20,295 nucleotides of DNA from Candidatus Omnitrophota bacterium (GCA_028716305.1 JAQUQA010000003.1:1-20295); one strand, 5' to 3'. Counted from the stretch's first letter, positions 1-7,133 are shown. The notes: a model not told the origin generated them from the sequence alone. Program-made: numbers and translations.

Positions 1-911
1 TCCGCGAGCAACCACCAGCCATGGGCAAAAATAGTCATCTTCTTCGGCAGCTCTATGCCCAAGGCATGCAGCATTGCCGGCCAGTAGACCGCGTGCTGAC
101 GCAGGATATCCTTGCCGATCAGATGGATCACCTCTGCGTCCTTCTGCCACCAGGCAGAGTGATAAACCCCCTGGTCATCAAAACTCCCTACGGCACTGAT
201 ATAGTTAACCAGGGCGTCGAACCAGACATAGGTGACGTGGTCCGGGCTAAAAGGTAACGGGATCCCCCAGCTTAAACGCTCTCTGGGGCGGGAGATACAC
301 AAGTCGCTAAGTTCATTCAGCTCCAGGAAGCTTAAAATCTCGTTCCTGCGGATCTCTGGAAGGATAAAATAGGGGTTATTTTTAATGTAATCGATCAGCC
401 AGCGGCGGTATTTCGATAACTTAAAAAAATAATTGGTCTCACTGATCCTCTCTACCGGTCGTTTACAGTCGGGGCAACTCTGCTCCACAAGCTGGGATTC
501 GGTCCAGAATGTTTCGCAGGGCGTGCAATACCAACCCTGGTAATTCGCGGAATAAAATTCACCTTTTTTTTCTAGGATCGCCAGGACCTGCTGCACAAAA
601 TCAATGTGCCTTTTTTCAGTAGTGCGGATGAAATCATCGTAAGAGATATCCAGCTTGCCCCAGAGTTCACGGAATTGCCTGACGGTCCTATCGACAAACT
701 CCTGGGCGGAGATTTTCTGTTCATCCGCCGACTTCTGGATCTTTTGCCCATGCTCGTCGGTACCGGTCAAAAACCAGACGTTTTCTTTGCCGAGCATTTT
801 GCGCCGGAAACGCACTAACGTATCTGCCGCGATGGTCGTATAAGAGTGGCCGATATGCGGAGAGGCATTAACGTAATATATCGGAGTGGTGACATAACAT
901 TTATTTGCCAT
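1..911 (-). CDS. metG: Methionyl-tRNA synthetase, N-terminal part (cut by window edge)
   Basis: It charges tRNA(Met) with methionine in the cytoplasm. My translation from the ATG at 911 starts MANKCYVTTPIYYVNA and has the class I HIGH motif at residues 19-22. It carries a single zinc knuckle (C129, C132, C146, C149; YCTPCETF and CPDC), then the Rossmann-fold stretch WFDALVNYISAVG and HLIGKDILRQHAVYWPA. It ends at FAHGWWLLA, residue 303, just before the expected KMSKS loop, so 303 codons and two bases are inside the window. The start was chosen because AAGGAAAA precedes it at good spacing and HIGH sits at the usual depth. The first 11 nt overlap the end of ricT, which suggests translational coupling. 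The single-knuckle form resembles the MetRS type of Firmicutes and Thermus. No frameshift is seen. Identity is certain; the C-terminal part cannot be judged. Confidence 0.96.
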   Translation of the reverse strand, partial: MANKCYVTTPIYYVNASPHIGHSYTTIAADTLVRFRRKMLGKENVWFLTGTDEHGQKIQKSADEQKISAQEFVDRTVRQFRELWGKLDISYDDFIRTTEKRHIDFVQQVLAILEKKGEFYSANYQGWYCTPCETFWTESQLVEQSCPDCKRPVERISETNYFFKLSKYRRWLIDYIKNNPYFILPEIRRNEILSFLELNELSDLCISRPRERLSWGIPLPFSPDHVTYVWFDALVNYISAVGSFDDQGVYHSAWWQKDAEVIHLIGKDILRQHAVYWPAMLHALGIELPKKMTIFAHGWWLLA

Positions 912-1701
912 GCTCTTTTTCCTTATAGCTGATCTCAACCTGTATGCCGTCTTCCAGCTCCACGGTCGCGGAACGCTTAAAGACGTTGATGGCAATTACC
1001 TTGCCCTTACCCTGAGGAGTAGATATCTTCTCCCCCTCCCGGGGAAGCCCCTTGGAAAGGATCTTGTAGGTCTCGTATTCGAAATTGAGACAACACATCA
1101 GCCTGCCGCAAAGACCGGAGATCTTCGGCGGATTGAGCGGTAACCCTTCCTCCTTGGCCATCTTGATCGTCACCGGTTCAAAGTCTTTCAGGAACCTGGC
1201 ACAGCAAAGCTCCCTGCCGCAGGAACCAAACCCTCCGAAAAATTTCGCCTCATCCCGCACGCCGATCTGCCTGAGTTCTATCCTGGCCTTAAATATCTTA
1301 GCCAGGTCCTTAACCAGGTTCCTGAAGTCAACCCTCCCCGAAGCGGTAAAGTAAAAAACGATTTTCGTCCGGTCAAAAGAGTACTCGGTCTGCACCAGCT
1401 TCATCTCAAGCTTGTGTTCTTCGATCTTCTTGGAACAGGTGGAGAATGCCTCTTTGGCCTTGGAACGGTTTTCTTCGATTTGCCTGATATCGCCGCTGTG
1501 TGCCGGGCGCAGTATTTTTTTTACCGCCTCTTTTGCCGCGTTTTTCATTGCCTCTTCGTCCGGAGGCATGATCAACCCGTAATCCACCCCGCGGTCATGT
1601 TCGACGATAACATAATCTCCTTCTTTAACCTGAAGTTCCGAGGCGTTATAAAAATATGCCGAACCAAAATCCCTTAACCGGACCAAGACCCTTTTTTCCA
1701 T
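901..1701 (-). CDS. ricT: PSP1-domain protein, RicT/YaaT family
   Basis: 266 aa, matching the PSP1 C-terminal domain family. In Bacillus, RicT (YaaT) works with RicA and RicF in a complex that carries Fe-S clusters and affects RNase Y-dependent mRNA maturation. Whether partners exist here cannot be seen. The family's cysteine clusters are intact: C161, C166, C167 in GSCGRELCC and C198, C203, C204 in LCGRLMCC, followed by NFEYETY. The N-terminal stretch VLVRLRDFGSAYFY and the C-terminal beta-rich segment fit a full-length family member. AAAGGA lies 6 nt before the ATG. The gene begins 3 nt after the holB stop and overlaps metG by 11 nt. The order holB-ricT-(...)-metG is also found in Bacillus, which supports the assignment. 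The function in this organism is inferred. Confidence 0.93.
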   Translation of the reverse strand: MEKRVLVRLRDFGSAYFYNASELQVKEGDYVIVEHDRGVDYGLIMPPDEEAMKNAAKEAVKKILRPAHSGDIRQIEENRSKAKEAFSTCSKKIEEHKLEMKLVQTEYSFDRTKIVFYFTASGRVDFRNLVKDLAKIFKARIELRQIGVRDEAKFFGGFGSCGRELCCARFLKDFEPVTIKMAKEEGLPLNPPKISGLCGRLMCCLNFEYETYKILSKGLPREGEKISTPQGKGKVIAINVFKRSATVELEDGIQVEISYKEKEHGK

Positions 1702-1704
1702 TAT

Positions 1705-2688
1705 CTATCCTTTCATAAAACCTTTTATGCAGCTCGAGAGCAGCTTAAGATTAACGTTCTGCTCAAGATACAAGATTGAATTTGAACAAAGCTCCAGCGC
1801 TTCATCCAGTTCCGAGAAAGTATAACGTTGCCCCGACTGAATCACCAGTTCCTTGCGGTCGGCGTGTATCAACTCAACCGGGTCCAGGCCGCTTTTCACC
1901 AGGTAGATATCCCTTAGCCAGGTGCTTAAAATACGCAGGTAAAGACGTAAGGCATCCTTTTCCCCGGCCTCCTGAGGCAGGGGCTTGTTTTTATCGATAA
2001 ACCCGTCAATGATCCGGTTTTTTTCCCGGAAGATATCGCCGTCCTTGATCGCCAGCGCCGCGCCAAGCCTTCCTTCGCAAAACCAGGCCAGGAAATGCGC
2101 ATACCCCCTGTCGATCCCGTAATCCGAATGCAATATCCCGGCTAACTCCTGCCTGGGCATTACGGAAAACTTCACGATGCGGCAGCGGGAGATAATGGTC
2201 TTAAACAATAACCCCGGACGGGAGGAAACCAGGATGATCAGGCTGTTTTTAGGCGGCTCCTCGAGAACCTTTAAAAGCGCGTTCTGGCCTTCGGCAGTAA
2301 GATTATGCGCGTTATTGATGATAAAGACCTTCTTTCTTCCTTCATACGGTTTAAGGATGATCTCCTTCTGCAGCTGCCGGATATCTTCGATCTTGATCGT
2401 TCCCGAGTCCGAAAATTCCTGGGCCTCCACGCTTTCAATAACCCGGACATCAGGATGCTGCCCCTTATCGATTTTCAGGCAAGAAGGGCATTGATCGCAG
2501 GAATCAAGCTCCGATTCGCGCGGTTCCGCCAGGCAGTTCAGGGCCTTGGCAAATACCCTGGCGGCAACGGCTTTTCCGGTTGCCTCCGGACCGGTAAATA
2601 GATAACTGCAAGCCAGGTTCCCGCTTTCCATACAGCTTTTTAATAAATTGACTGCGTGGCCCTGGCCCCGGATAGCGCTAAATGACAT
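1705..2688 (-). CDS. holB: DNA polymerase III subunit delta' (clamp loader)
   Basis: 327 aa clamp-loader subunit that helps the tau/gamma complex place the beta sliding clamp on DNA. It has an AAA+ N-terminal half. The P-loop-like segment GPEATGKA (residues 33-40) has alanine where Ser/Thr binds Mg-ATP, in keeping with delta' being a poor or non-functional ATPase in many bacteria. A zinc module follows (C52, C64, C67, C70; CDQCPSC), then NAHNLTAEGQNALLKVLEEPP and the arginine-finger segment SRCRI. The C-terminal third is divergent, as usual. It overlaps the end of tmk by 11 nt, and GGTGGA precedes the ATG. The tmk-holB pairing is common across bacteria. A gamma/tau (DnaX) assignment is ruled out by the short length and the weak P-loop. 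Confidence 0.95.
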   Translation of the reverse strand: MSFSAIRGQGHAVNLLKSCMESGNLACSYLFTGPEATGKAVAARVFAKALNCLAEPRESELDSCDQCPSCLKIDKGQHPDVRVIESVEAQEFSDSGTIKIEDIRQLQKEIILKPYEGRKKVFIINNAHNLTAEGQNALLKVLEEPPKNSLIILVSSRPGLLFKTIISRCRIVKFSVMPRQELAGILHSDYGIDRGYAHFLAWFCEGRLGAALAIKDGDIFREKNRIIDGFIDKNKPLPQEAGEKDALRLYLRILSTWLRDIYLVKSGLDPVELIHADRKELVIQSGQRYTFSELDEALELCSNSILYLEQNVNLKLLSSCIKGFMKG

Positions 2689-3292
2689 ATTTATCCACCA
2701 ATCCCCTGATCTTTTCCTGGGTATTCTTTAAATCCTTCTCTACCTTTACCAGTTTTATCCTCCGCGGCTCGAGGCGGATCAATTTCAGGTATCCATTACG
2801 CACCTTAACATGATAACCCAGTGGCCTTCTTTCAATCCTGTCTTTGGTAAATTTACGATGCACTAATCCTTTTTTTACCGGAAGATCAAGAAAAATGGTC
2901 AGGTCGGGCTTTAACCCTGCGGTAGCAAATCCGCCGATCTGCCTGATCAGTCCGGTATCCACCCCCAGGCCATACCCCTGGTAAGCCAGCGTGGAATCCA
3001 GGAAACGGTCACAGATAACGATCTTTCCGCTTAAGAGCGCGGGCCTAACTATTTCTTTAACGATCTGTGCCCTGGCGGCCATATAAAGCAACATCTCGCA
3101 GGCTTCGGACATGAGACGGTTTTCCGGGTCAAGCAGGATCTTGCGGATCTTTTCGCTGATCCGGGTCCCTCCCGGCTCGCGCACGTAAACCACCGAAAAA
3201 CCTTTTCGCTGAAGATGCGCGGCCAGAAGTTTTGACTGCGTGCTCTTCCCGCAGCCTTCAGAACCTTCGAATGTAATAAATTTACCTTTCAT
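2678..3292 (-). CDS. tmk: Thymidylate kinase
   Basis: 204 aa enzyme that phosphorylates dTMP to dTDP for DNA synthesis. Seen in the sequence: the P-loop FEGSEGCGKST (residues 8-18), the DRF motif (95-97) followed by DSTLAYQG, and the LID region with DRIE (151-154) and VRNGYLKL. Length is typical of bacterial Tmk. AAAGGA stands 7 nt before the ATG. The gene follows cysS after a 71-nt gap that contains a half copy of the heptad repeat, and it is the first gene of the tmk-holB-ricT-metG cluster. No convincing promoter is visible in the gap: a TATTAT at 3306-3311 lacks a good partner hexamer. It may therefore be read from upstream genes. Confidence 0.97.
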   Translation of the reverse strand: MKGKFITFEGSEGCGKSTQSKLLAAHLQRKGFSVVYVREPGGTRISEKIRKILLDPENRLMSEACEMLLYMAARAQIVKEIVRPALLSGKIVICDRFLDSTLAYQGYGLGVDTGLIRQIGGFATAGLKPDLTIFLDLPVKKGLVHRKFTKDRIERRPLGYHVKVRNGYLKLIRLEPRRIKLVKVEKDLKNTQEKIRGLVDKYVI

Positions 3293-3310
3293 AAATCAAT
3301 CCTTTATAAT

Positions 3311-3362
3311 AGCGCAAAGCGTAAAACGCAAAGCGCAAAACTACAGCGTAAAGTGTAAAACG
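3311..3362. repeat. Half copy of the heptad hairpin element (A1)
   Basis: One arm only. AG is followed by four 7-mers of consensus CGYAAAR, the hexamer CTACAG (3341-3346), two more 7-mers and a final CG at 3361-3362. This matches, unit for unit, the plus-strand arms of the complete elements at 4811-4911 and 6314-6415, and it shares the 15-mer CGCAAAACTACAGCG with them (3334-3348). The mirrored arm is missing: the sequence stops exactly at the expected symmetry centre, one base before the cysS stop codon. It accounts for most of the cysS-tmk gap. Confidence 0.85.
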
Positions 3363-3363
3363 G

Positions 3364-4803
3364 TTATATTTCTCTTCTCCAATCCTGCCCGTCCTTAGTA
3401 TCTTCAACGATTATTCCGTATTCTTTTAGCAATTTTGTCCTTATTTCATCGGAACGCTTGAAATCACCGCTTTTTCTGGCTTCTTGTCTCTGGAGTATTA
3501 ATTCTGCTTCCTCTTCGGAAAGTCCATCTTTGGCGAAATTGTTCAAAGAAAGACCGAAGATTTTTCTTGTTAGATGCTGCAAGGTAACTGCTGCCGCATC
3601 GATTTTATCATAATAATCCAGATCGTTCTTACCCGAGTCTATAAATTTATTAGTCTCGGTAACTAAATCAAAAAGATGCCCCAGGGCGAGCGGGGTATTG
3701 AAATCATCATCCATCGCCTCAATAAAAGAATCTGTTTTTTCTTTAACAAAATCGATGCCGATTATCTTTCCAAGTTTCTTTGGCATTTTCATTTGACAAA
3801 CTTTTTGTAAGAATATCTCTAATCTCTGGACCGCTTTCTTGGCCTCTTCTATCTTCTCCCAGGTAAAATCAACCGGGCTGGAATAATGGGCCTGGAGAAA
3901 GAATATTTTCAGGATGTCGGCGGGATATTTTTTCAGAAAATCGCTTATCATCACAAAATTGCCCAGCGATTTCGCCATCTTCTGGCCGTTGATAGTCAAC
4001 AGGCCGTGGTGTATCCAATAACGGGCAAATTTTTTACCAGCCCCTTCGGATTGGGCAACTTCATTTTCATGATGCGGAAAAATTAGATCCAAGCCACCGC
4101 CATGGATGTCAAACTCATCTCCTAATATATCAGAGCTCATTACTGAACACTCGATATGCCAACCCGGTCTGCCCTTGCCCCAGGGGCTATCCCAGGAAGG
4201 CTCCCCCTCCTTGGCCTTTTTCCATAAGGCGAAATCCAGAGGGTCTTTTTTATTCTCTCCCGGAGAAATCCTGGCGCCTGCCTCCATATTTGCCAGCGAC
4301 TGGTTGGAAAGCTTGCCGTAATTCCTGGCTTTTTTGATATCAAAATAGACATCGCCGCCAGCAGTATATGCCGCCCCGCGCTCGATAAGATTTTGGATAA
4401 ATTTCTGCATTGCCGGCCTGTCCGGCGCGATAAATTCCGTTGCCTTAGGTTCAAAATCAGGCGGAATAATACTTAGTTCTTTCATCGCCGCGTGGTAAGA
4501 ATCGAGATACTTGCGGGCAACTTTTTCGGTCGCCTGATTCAGATCCTCCCCCTTAAACTCATTTCCCGCCTTATTGATTATCTTGTCGTCTACATCCGTG
4601 ACATTACGCACGAACTTTACTTTATACCCCCGGTAAACAAGGTAACGACGGATCACATCAAAAATATAGGCGCTGCGGGCATGGCCGATATGCGGATCGT
4701 CATAAACCGTCGGCCCGCAGACGTACATTTTCACCTCGGGAGGTACTATCGGAAGAAATTCGTCTTTTTTTCTGGTTAAGGAGTTATGGATATATATGGG
4801 CAT
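3364..4803 (-). CDS. cysS: Cysteinyl-tRNA synthetase
   Basis: 479 aa class I synthetase that attaches cysteine to tRNA(Cys). Motifs: CGPTVYD with C29, HIGH at 38-41, and KMAKS at 275-279 (serine replaced by alanine, a tolerated variant). The four zinc ligands C29, C219, H244 and E248 have the 25- and 4-residue spacing of the E. coli enzyme. The C-terminal anticodon-binding region ends VEDTKDGQDWRREI, typical of the family. An upstream in-frame ATG at 4851 would only add 16 residues translated from the repeat at 4811-4911, so I start at MPIYIHNSLT. No Shine-Dalgarno sequence is visible: the leader before the ATG is AT-rich (GTTAATT). The gene follows cysE, as in Bacillus, although a hairpin element separates the two. 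Confidence 0.96.
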   Translation of the reverse strand: MPIYIHNSLTRKKDEFLPIVPPEVKMYVCGPTVYDDPHIGHARSAYIFDVIRRYLVYRGYKVKFVRNVTDVDDKIINKAGNEFKGEDLNQATEKVARKYLDSYHAAMKELSIIPPDFEPKATEFIAPDRPAMQKFIQNLIERGAAYTAGGDVYFDIKKARNYGKLSNQSLANMEAGARISPGENKKDPLDFALWKKAKEGEPSWDSPWGKGRPGWHIECSVMSSDILGDEFDIHGGGLDLIFPHHENEVAQSEGAGKKFARYWIHHGLLTINGQKMAKSLGNFVMISDFLKKYPADILKIFFLQAHYSSPVDFTWEKIEEAKKAVQRLEIFLQKVCQMKMPKKLGKIIGIDFVKEKTDSFIEAMDDDFNTPLALGHLFDLVTETNKFIDSGKNDLDYYDKIDAAAVTLQHLTRKIFGLSLNNFAKDGLSEEEAELILQRQEARKSGDFKRSDEIRTKLLKEYGIIVEDTKDGQDWRREI

Positions 4804-4810
4804 AATTAAC

Positions 4811-4911
4811 AGCGTAAAGTGAAAAGTGCAAAGCGCAAAACTACAGCGCAAAGCGCAAAACGTTTTGAGTTTTACACGTAACTTTGCGTTTTGCTCTTTG
4901 CGTTTTGCGCT
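4811..4911. repeat. Complete heptad hairpin element (A2)
   Basis: A 101-bp imperfect palindrome centred on CAAAACGTTTTG (4856-4867), bounded by AG and CT. The plus-strand arm reads AG, four 7-mers, CTACAG (4841-4846), two 7-mers, CG. The other arm, read on the minus strand, is AG, four 7-mers, a 5-mer TTACG (4877-4881), two 7-mers, CG. The units follow (C/T)GYAAAR with small variations. It fills the gap between cysE (stop 6 nt away) and cysS (start 7 nt away). Confidence 0.88.
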
Positions 4912-4917
4912 TATTAT

Positions 4918-5598
4918 CTATTTATTCTCTATCTTATCAATCCGTTTCTGCAGCTCTTCGATATTCTGCATGATCGGATCAAGGACGTGGCTGTGATCCA
5001 GGGCAACGTCGATTTTTTTACCGTCCTGCTTGGTGACCCTGCCGGGGACCCCCACTACCGTCGAGTTCACCGGGACATCTTTGATCACCACGGCGTTTGC
5101 CCCGATATAGGAATTATCCCCGACTATAATATTACCCAGAACCTTGGCACCCGCTCCGATGACAACATTATTGCCGATGGTCGGATGGCGCTTCTCGTGT
5201 GCCAGGCCGGTACCCCCCAGGGTTACCCCCTGATAAAGTAAAACATTCTCGCCGATGACCGCGGTCTCTCCGATCACTACGCCCATACCGTGGTCAATAA
5301 AGAGCCCCCTGCCGATCTTTGCCCCGGGATGGATCTCGATCCCGGTAAAGAACCTGGCGACCTGGCTTAGGTAGCGTGCCGGCAGGTATAGGCGCATCCG
5401 ATACAGTCGATGCGCCAGCCGATAAACCACCAGCGCGTGCAGACCCTGATAAAGCAGTACGATCTCCAGAAAACTCTTTGCCGCCGGGTCTCTTTTCTGG
5501 GCGGATTTTATCTCGCAGTAGAATATTACCGATACCAATACCGTCTTAAGCACTAAGATCGCGATCAAGGCCAGAATAATCATCCATAGAATATCCAT
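4918..5598 (-). CDS. cysE: Serine O-acetyltransferase
   Basis: 226 aa. Transfers acetyl from acetyl-CoA to serine, giving O-acetylserine for cysteine synthesis. A hydrophobic N-terminal segment (about residues 3-27, [24 protein letters not shown]) suggests membrane contact, which is unusual but seen in some short family members. A helical region ending [18 protein letters not shown] leads into left-handed beta-helix hexapeptide repeats ([55 protein letters not shown]). His-Gly and GGTG active-site elements are present. The C-terminal tail is short and predicted helical ([13 protein letters not shown]). GGAGAGG lies about 9 nt before the ATG. It sits upstream of cysS as in Bacillus, linking cysteine synthesis to cysteine charging; gltX, which precedes cysE in Bacillus, is absent here. 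Confidence 0.94.
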   Translation of the reverse strand: MDILWMIILALIAILVLKTVLVSVIFYCEIKSAQKRDPAAKSFLEIVLLYQGLHALVVYRLAHRLYRMRLYLPARYLSQVARFFTGIEIHPGAKIGRGLFIDHGMGVVIGETAVIGENVLLYQGVTLGGTGLAHEKRHPTIGNNVVIGAGAKVLGNIIVGDNSYIGANAVVIKDVPVNSTVVGVPGRVTKQDGKKIDVALDHSHVLDPIMQNIEELQKRIDKIENK

Positions 5599-5616
5599 TG
5601 TATCTATCCTCTCCGG

Positions 5617-5675
5617 TAAACTCTAAATCCTAAATATGATCAAACCCTAAACTCTAAATACTAAATCCTAAACAA
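5617..5675. repeat. TAAAYYC heptad array
   Basis: Three 7-mers (5617-5637), a GAT interruption, then five 7-mers (5641-5675). Most are variants of TAAACTC, TAAATCC or TAAATAC. They resemble degenerate CCCTAAA repeats. Only one orientation is present, so it is not a hairpin. It fills the part of the cysE-ispF gap next to the cysE ribosome binding site. I see no gene in 5599-5818. Confidence 0.75.
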
Positions 5676-5727
5676 ATCCAAAAAATAATAATGTCAAATT
5701 CCCAGCGGCGGTTCTGCTTTATCTCGG

Positions 5728-5785
5728 GGGACGGTTGTACTTGATCCCGGGGACGGTTGTACTTGAGTCTCAGAACCGTCCCTGG
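5728..5785. repeat. GGGACGGTT direct and inverted repeat
   Basis: The 17-mer GGGACGGTTGTACTTGA occurs at 5728-5744 and again at 5750-5766. An inverted copy of its first nine bases, AACCGTCCC, follows at 5774-5782. The second direct copy and the inverted copy form a 12-bp stem with one mismatch (5747-5758 with 5774-5785). There is no T-run next to the stem on either strand, so I do not call it an intrinsic terminator. From memory, GGGACGGTTCTG-like repeats are frequent in several candidate-phylum genomes. That is unverified here. Confidence 0.75.
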
Positions 5786-5793
5786 TTAACTTT

Positions 5794-5821
5794 AAGCTTA
5801 AAGCTTACAACTTATAACTTA
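5794..5821. repeat. Four-heptad array supplying the ispF stop codon
   Basis: Four 7-mers in a row: AAGCTTA twice, then CAACTTA and TAACTTA. The last three bases (5819-5821), read on the minus strand, are the TAA stop of ispF. Closely related 7-mers (AGCTTAC, AACTTAC) make up one arm of the element at 14206-14307. Confidence 0.75.
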
Positions 5822-6304
5822 ATTATCTGTCTTCTCAATCATCACCACGGCATAGCTGGCAATCGCTTCTTTGCGGCCGGTCTCTCCCATACCTTCGTTT
5901 GTCTTTGCCTTGATACTGACCCGGCCCGCGTCGATTTCCAGGACCGCGGATATTTTTTCCCTGATCAGCTTCTTGAACGGAGAAAGCACAGGTTCTTCGG
6001 CAATAACCACCATATCGATATTGCCGACAACATACCCCTTGGCCTTAGCCAAGAGATGAATTTTTTTCAGCAGTTCAACGCTGGAGATATCCTGATACTG
6101 CGGGTCGGAATCCGGAAAATGCTCGCCGATGTCCGATTCTCCCAAGGCGCCCAAAATCGCGTCGCCTACGGCATGCAAGAGGACATCTGCATCCGAATGC
6201 CCCAAGAGGCCTTTGACATAAGGGATCTCGACCCCTCCGAGAAAAAGCTTCCTGCCATCGACTAATCGATGGATATCGTAACCAATTCCTATTCGTGATA
6301 TCAT
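5819..6304 (-). CDS. ispF: 2-C-methyl-D-erythritol 2,4-cyclodiphosphate synthase
   Basis: 161 aa enzyme of the MEP isoprenoid pathway. It cyclises CDP-ME 2-phosphate with release of CMP and works as a trimer. The metal ligands are seen at D10 and H12 (GYDIHRL) and H44 (DVLLHAVGDA). GHSDAD, GEHFPDSDPQY and the C-terminal substrate segment KAKTNEGMGETGR are also present. Family length is about 155-160, so it is full length. No Shine-Dalgarno is visible: the ATG follows the AT-rich leader CTAATTAAATT, 9 nt from the repeat element at 6314-6415. It follows ispD as in Bacillus, but the two are separated by that element. The stop codon lies inside another heptad array. Confidence 0.97.
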   Translation of the reverse strand: MISRIGIGYDIHRLVDGRKLFLGGVEIPYVKGLLGHSDADVLLHAVGDAILGALGESDIGEHFPDSDPQYQDISSVELLKKIHLLAKAKGYVVGNIDMVVIAEEPVLSPFKKLIREKISAVLEIDAGRVSIKAKTNEGMGETGRKEAIASYAVVMIEKTDN

Positions 6305-6313
6305 AATTTAATT

Positions 6314-6415
6314 AGCGTAAAGTTCAAAACGCAAGACGCAAAACTACAGCGTAAAACCCAAAACGTTTTGCGTTTTAAACTTAAATTTTGCGCTTTGCGT
6401 TTTACGCCTTGCGCT
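6314..6415. repeat. Complete heptad hairpin element (A3), overlapping the ispD 3' end
   Basis: A 102-bp imperfect palindrome, exactly symmetric in unit layout. Each arm is AG, four 7-mers, one hexamer (CTACAG at 6344-6349 on plus; TTTAAG at 6380-6385 on minus), two 7-mers and half of the central CG (6364-6365). The same 12-bp centre CAAAACGTTTTG as in A2 is at 6359-6370. The outer minus-strand units run into ispD and encode its last residues and TAA stop (6402-6404). Confidence 0.9.
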
Positions 6416-7133
6416 TCTTAACTATCCCCTCAGCGATAATCAAATCTTCTGGCGTAGTGATCTTGATATTAAAATATGAGCCCGCGACCACGCTGACCTT
6501 AATTCCGGCCTTCTCCACTACGCTTGCCTCATCAGTTACCGTTTCCCCGCCAAACCTGGCATACGCCTGGACAACCAGGAATTTCTTGTAAACCTGCGGG
6601 GTTTGCACTTCCCAAAGCTCATCCCGTTTCAGGGTTTCCTCTACCACACCGACAACCCTTGGTTCTTGGTTCTTGGTCCCTGGTACGGGAGCGCCGATTA
6701 TTTTAACTCTCTTAATCGTCGCCTTCACCGGCACCGCCAGGATCGCCGCCCCGGTCTTGGCGGCTTCTTCTATTACCGCGGTAATTTCTTTCCTCCCGAT
6801 AAATGGCCTGACCGCATCATGGATCAAAACCAACCGGGCATTGCCCTTTACGGCGTTCAGGCCCCGCAATACCGAATCCTGCCTTCTTTCCCCGCCTAAA
6901 ACCAGAGAATTGATTTTCTTAATCCGGTACTTTTTGATGATTTTCTTAACCTGGCCAAGGCAGGCGGCGTTAGCCACCACCACGATATCGCTGATTTGAG
7001 GATGGCCGGCCAGTTCCAGGAGCGAATAAAGCAAAATTGGCTTTTTCCCCAGGCCGATCAGGATCTTCGGGATCTTCGATTTAAAACGCCTGCCGCTGCC
7101 GGCAGCCACTACTACCGCGGAGGCCTTGATCAT
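6402..7133 (-). CDS. ispD: 2-C-methyl-D-erythritol 4-phosphate cytidylyltransferase
   Basis: 243 aa MEP-pathway enzyme that couples CTP with MEP to give CDP-ME. Seen: the CTP-binding loop [16 protein letters not shown] (residues 8-23), [17 protein letters not shown] (105-111), [21 protein letters not shown] (173-180) and [10 protein letters not shown]. Between IKRV and ETLKR there are about 17 more residues than in Bacillus IspD. This is the beta-arm used for dimer contact in E. coli IspD, and the extra DNA contains four 7-mers of repeat type (6656-6683). The C-terminal codons and the stop are provided by the element at 6314-6415. The start codon overlaps the stop of the PIN/TRAM gene (ATGA), with GGAAAG just upstream. 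Activity looks preserved by motif. The arm insertion is the oddity. Confidence 0.95.
   Translation of the reverse strand: MIKASAVVVAAGSGRRFKSKIPKILIGLGKKPILLYSLLELAGHPQISDIVVVANAACLGQVKKIIKKYRIKKINSLVLGGERRQDSVLRGLNAVKGNARLVLIHDAVRPFIGRKEITAVIEEAAKTGAAILAVPVKATIKRVKIIGAPVPGTKNQEPRVVGVVEETLKRDELWEVQTPQVYKKFLVVQAYARFGGETVTDEASVVEKAGIKVSVVAGSYFNIKITTPEDLIIAEGIVKKRKA
6656..6683 (-). repeat. Four heptads inside the ispD reading frame
   Basis: Read on the minus strand, four 7-mers follow one another: CCAGGGA, CCAAGAA twice, CCAAGGG. They encode residues 151-160 of IspD ([10 protein letters not shown]). The unit length and count match the outer part of an element arm. A 51-nt arm laid on this register would cover 6654-6704. 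Confidence 0.7.

Noticed and set aside
1..911. Possible truncation of metG, since no complete frame ends here
   Set aside because: The frame is open without interruption to the window edge and stops at the expected place before KMSKS. It is cut by the window, not broken.
5669..5697. Perfect -35 box TTGACA (minus strand, 5692-5697) ahead of cysE
   Set aside because: At a 16-18 nt spacing the -10 candidates (such as TGTTTA) are poor, and the region is repeat array. There is not enough to call a promoter.
5735..6265. Plus-strand open frame of 176 codons across the repeat region and ispF
   Set aside because: Its beginning translates the GGGACGGTT repeat and the rest is antisense to ispF. It has no family resemblance and no ribosome binding site.
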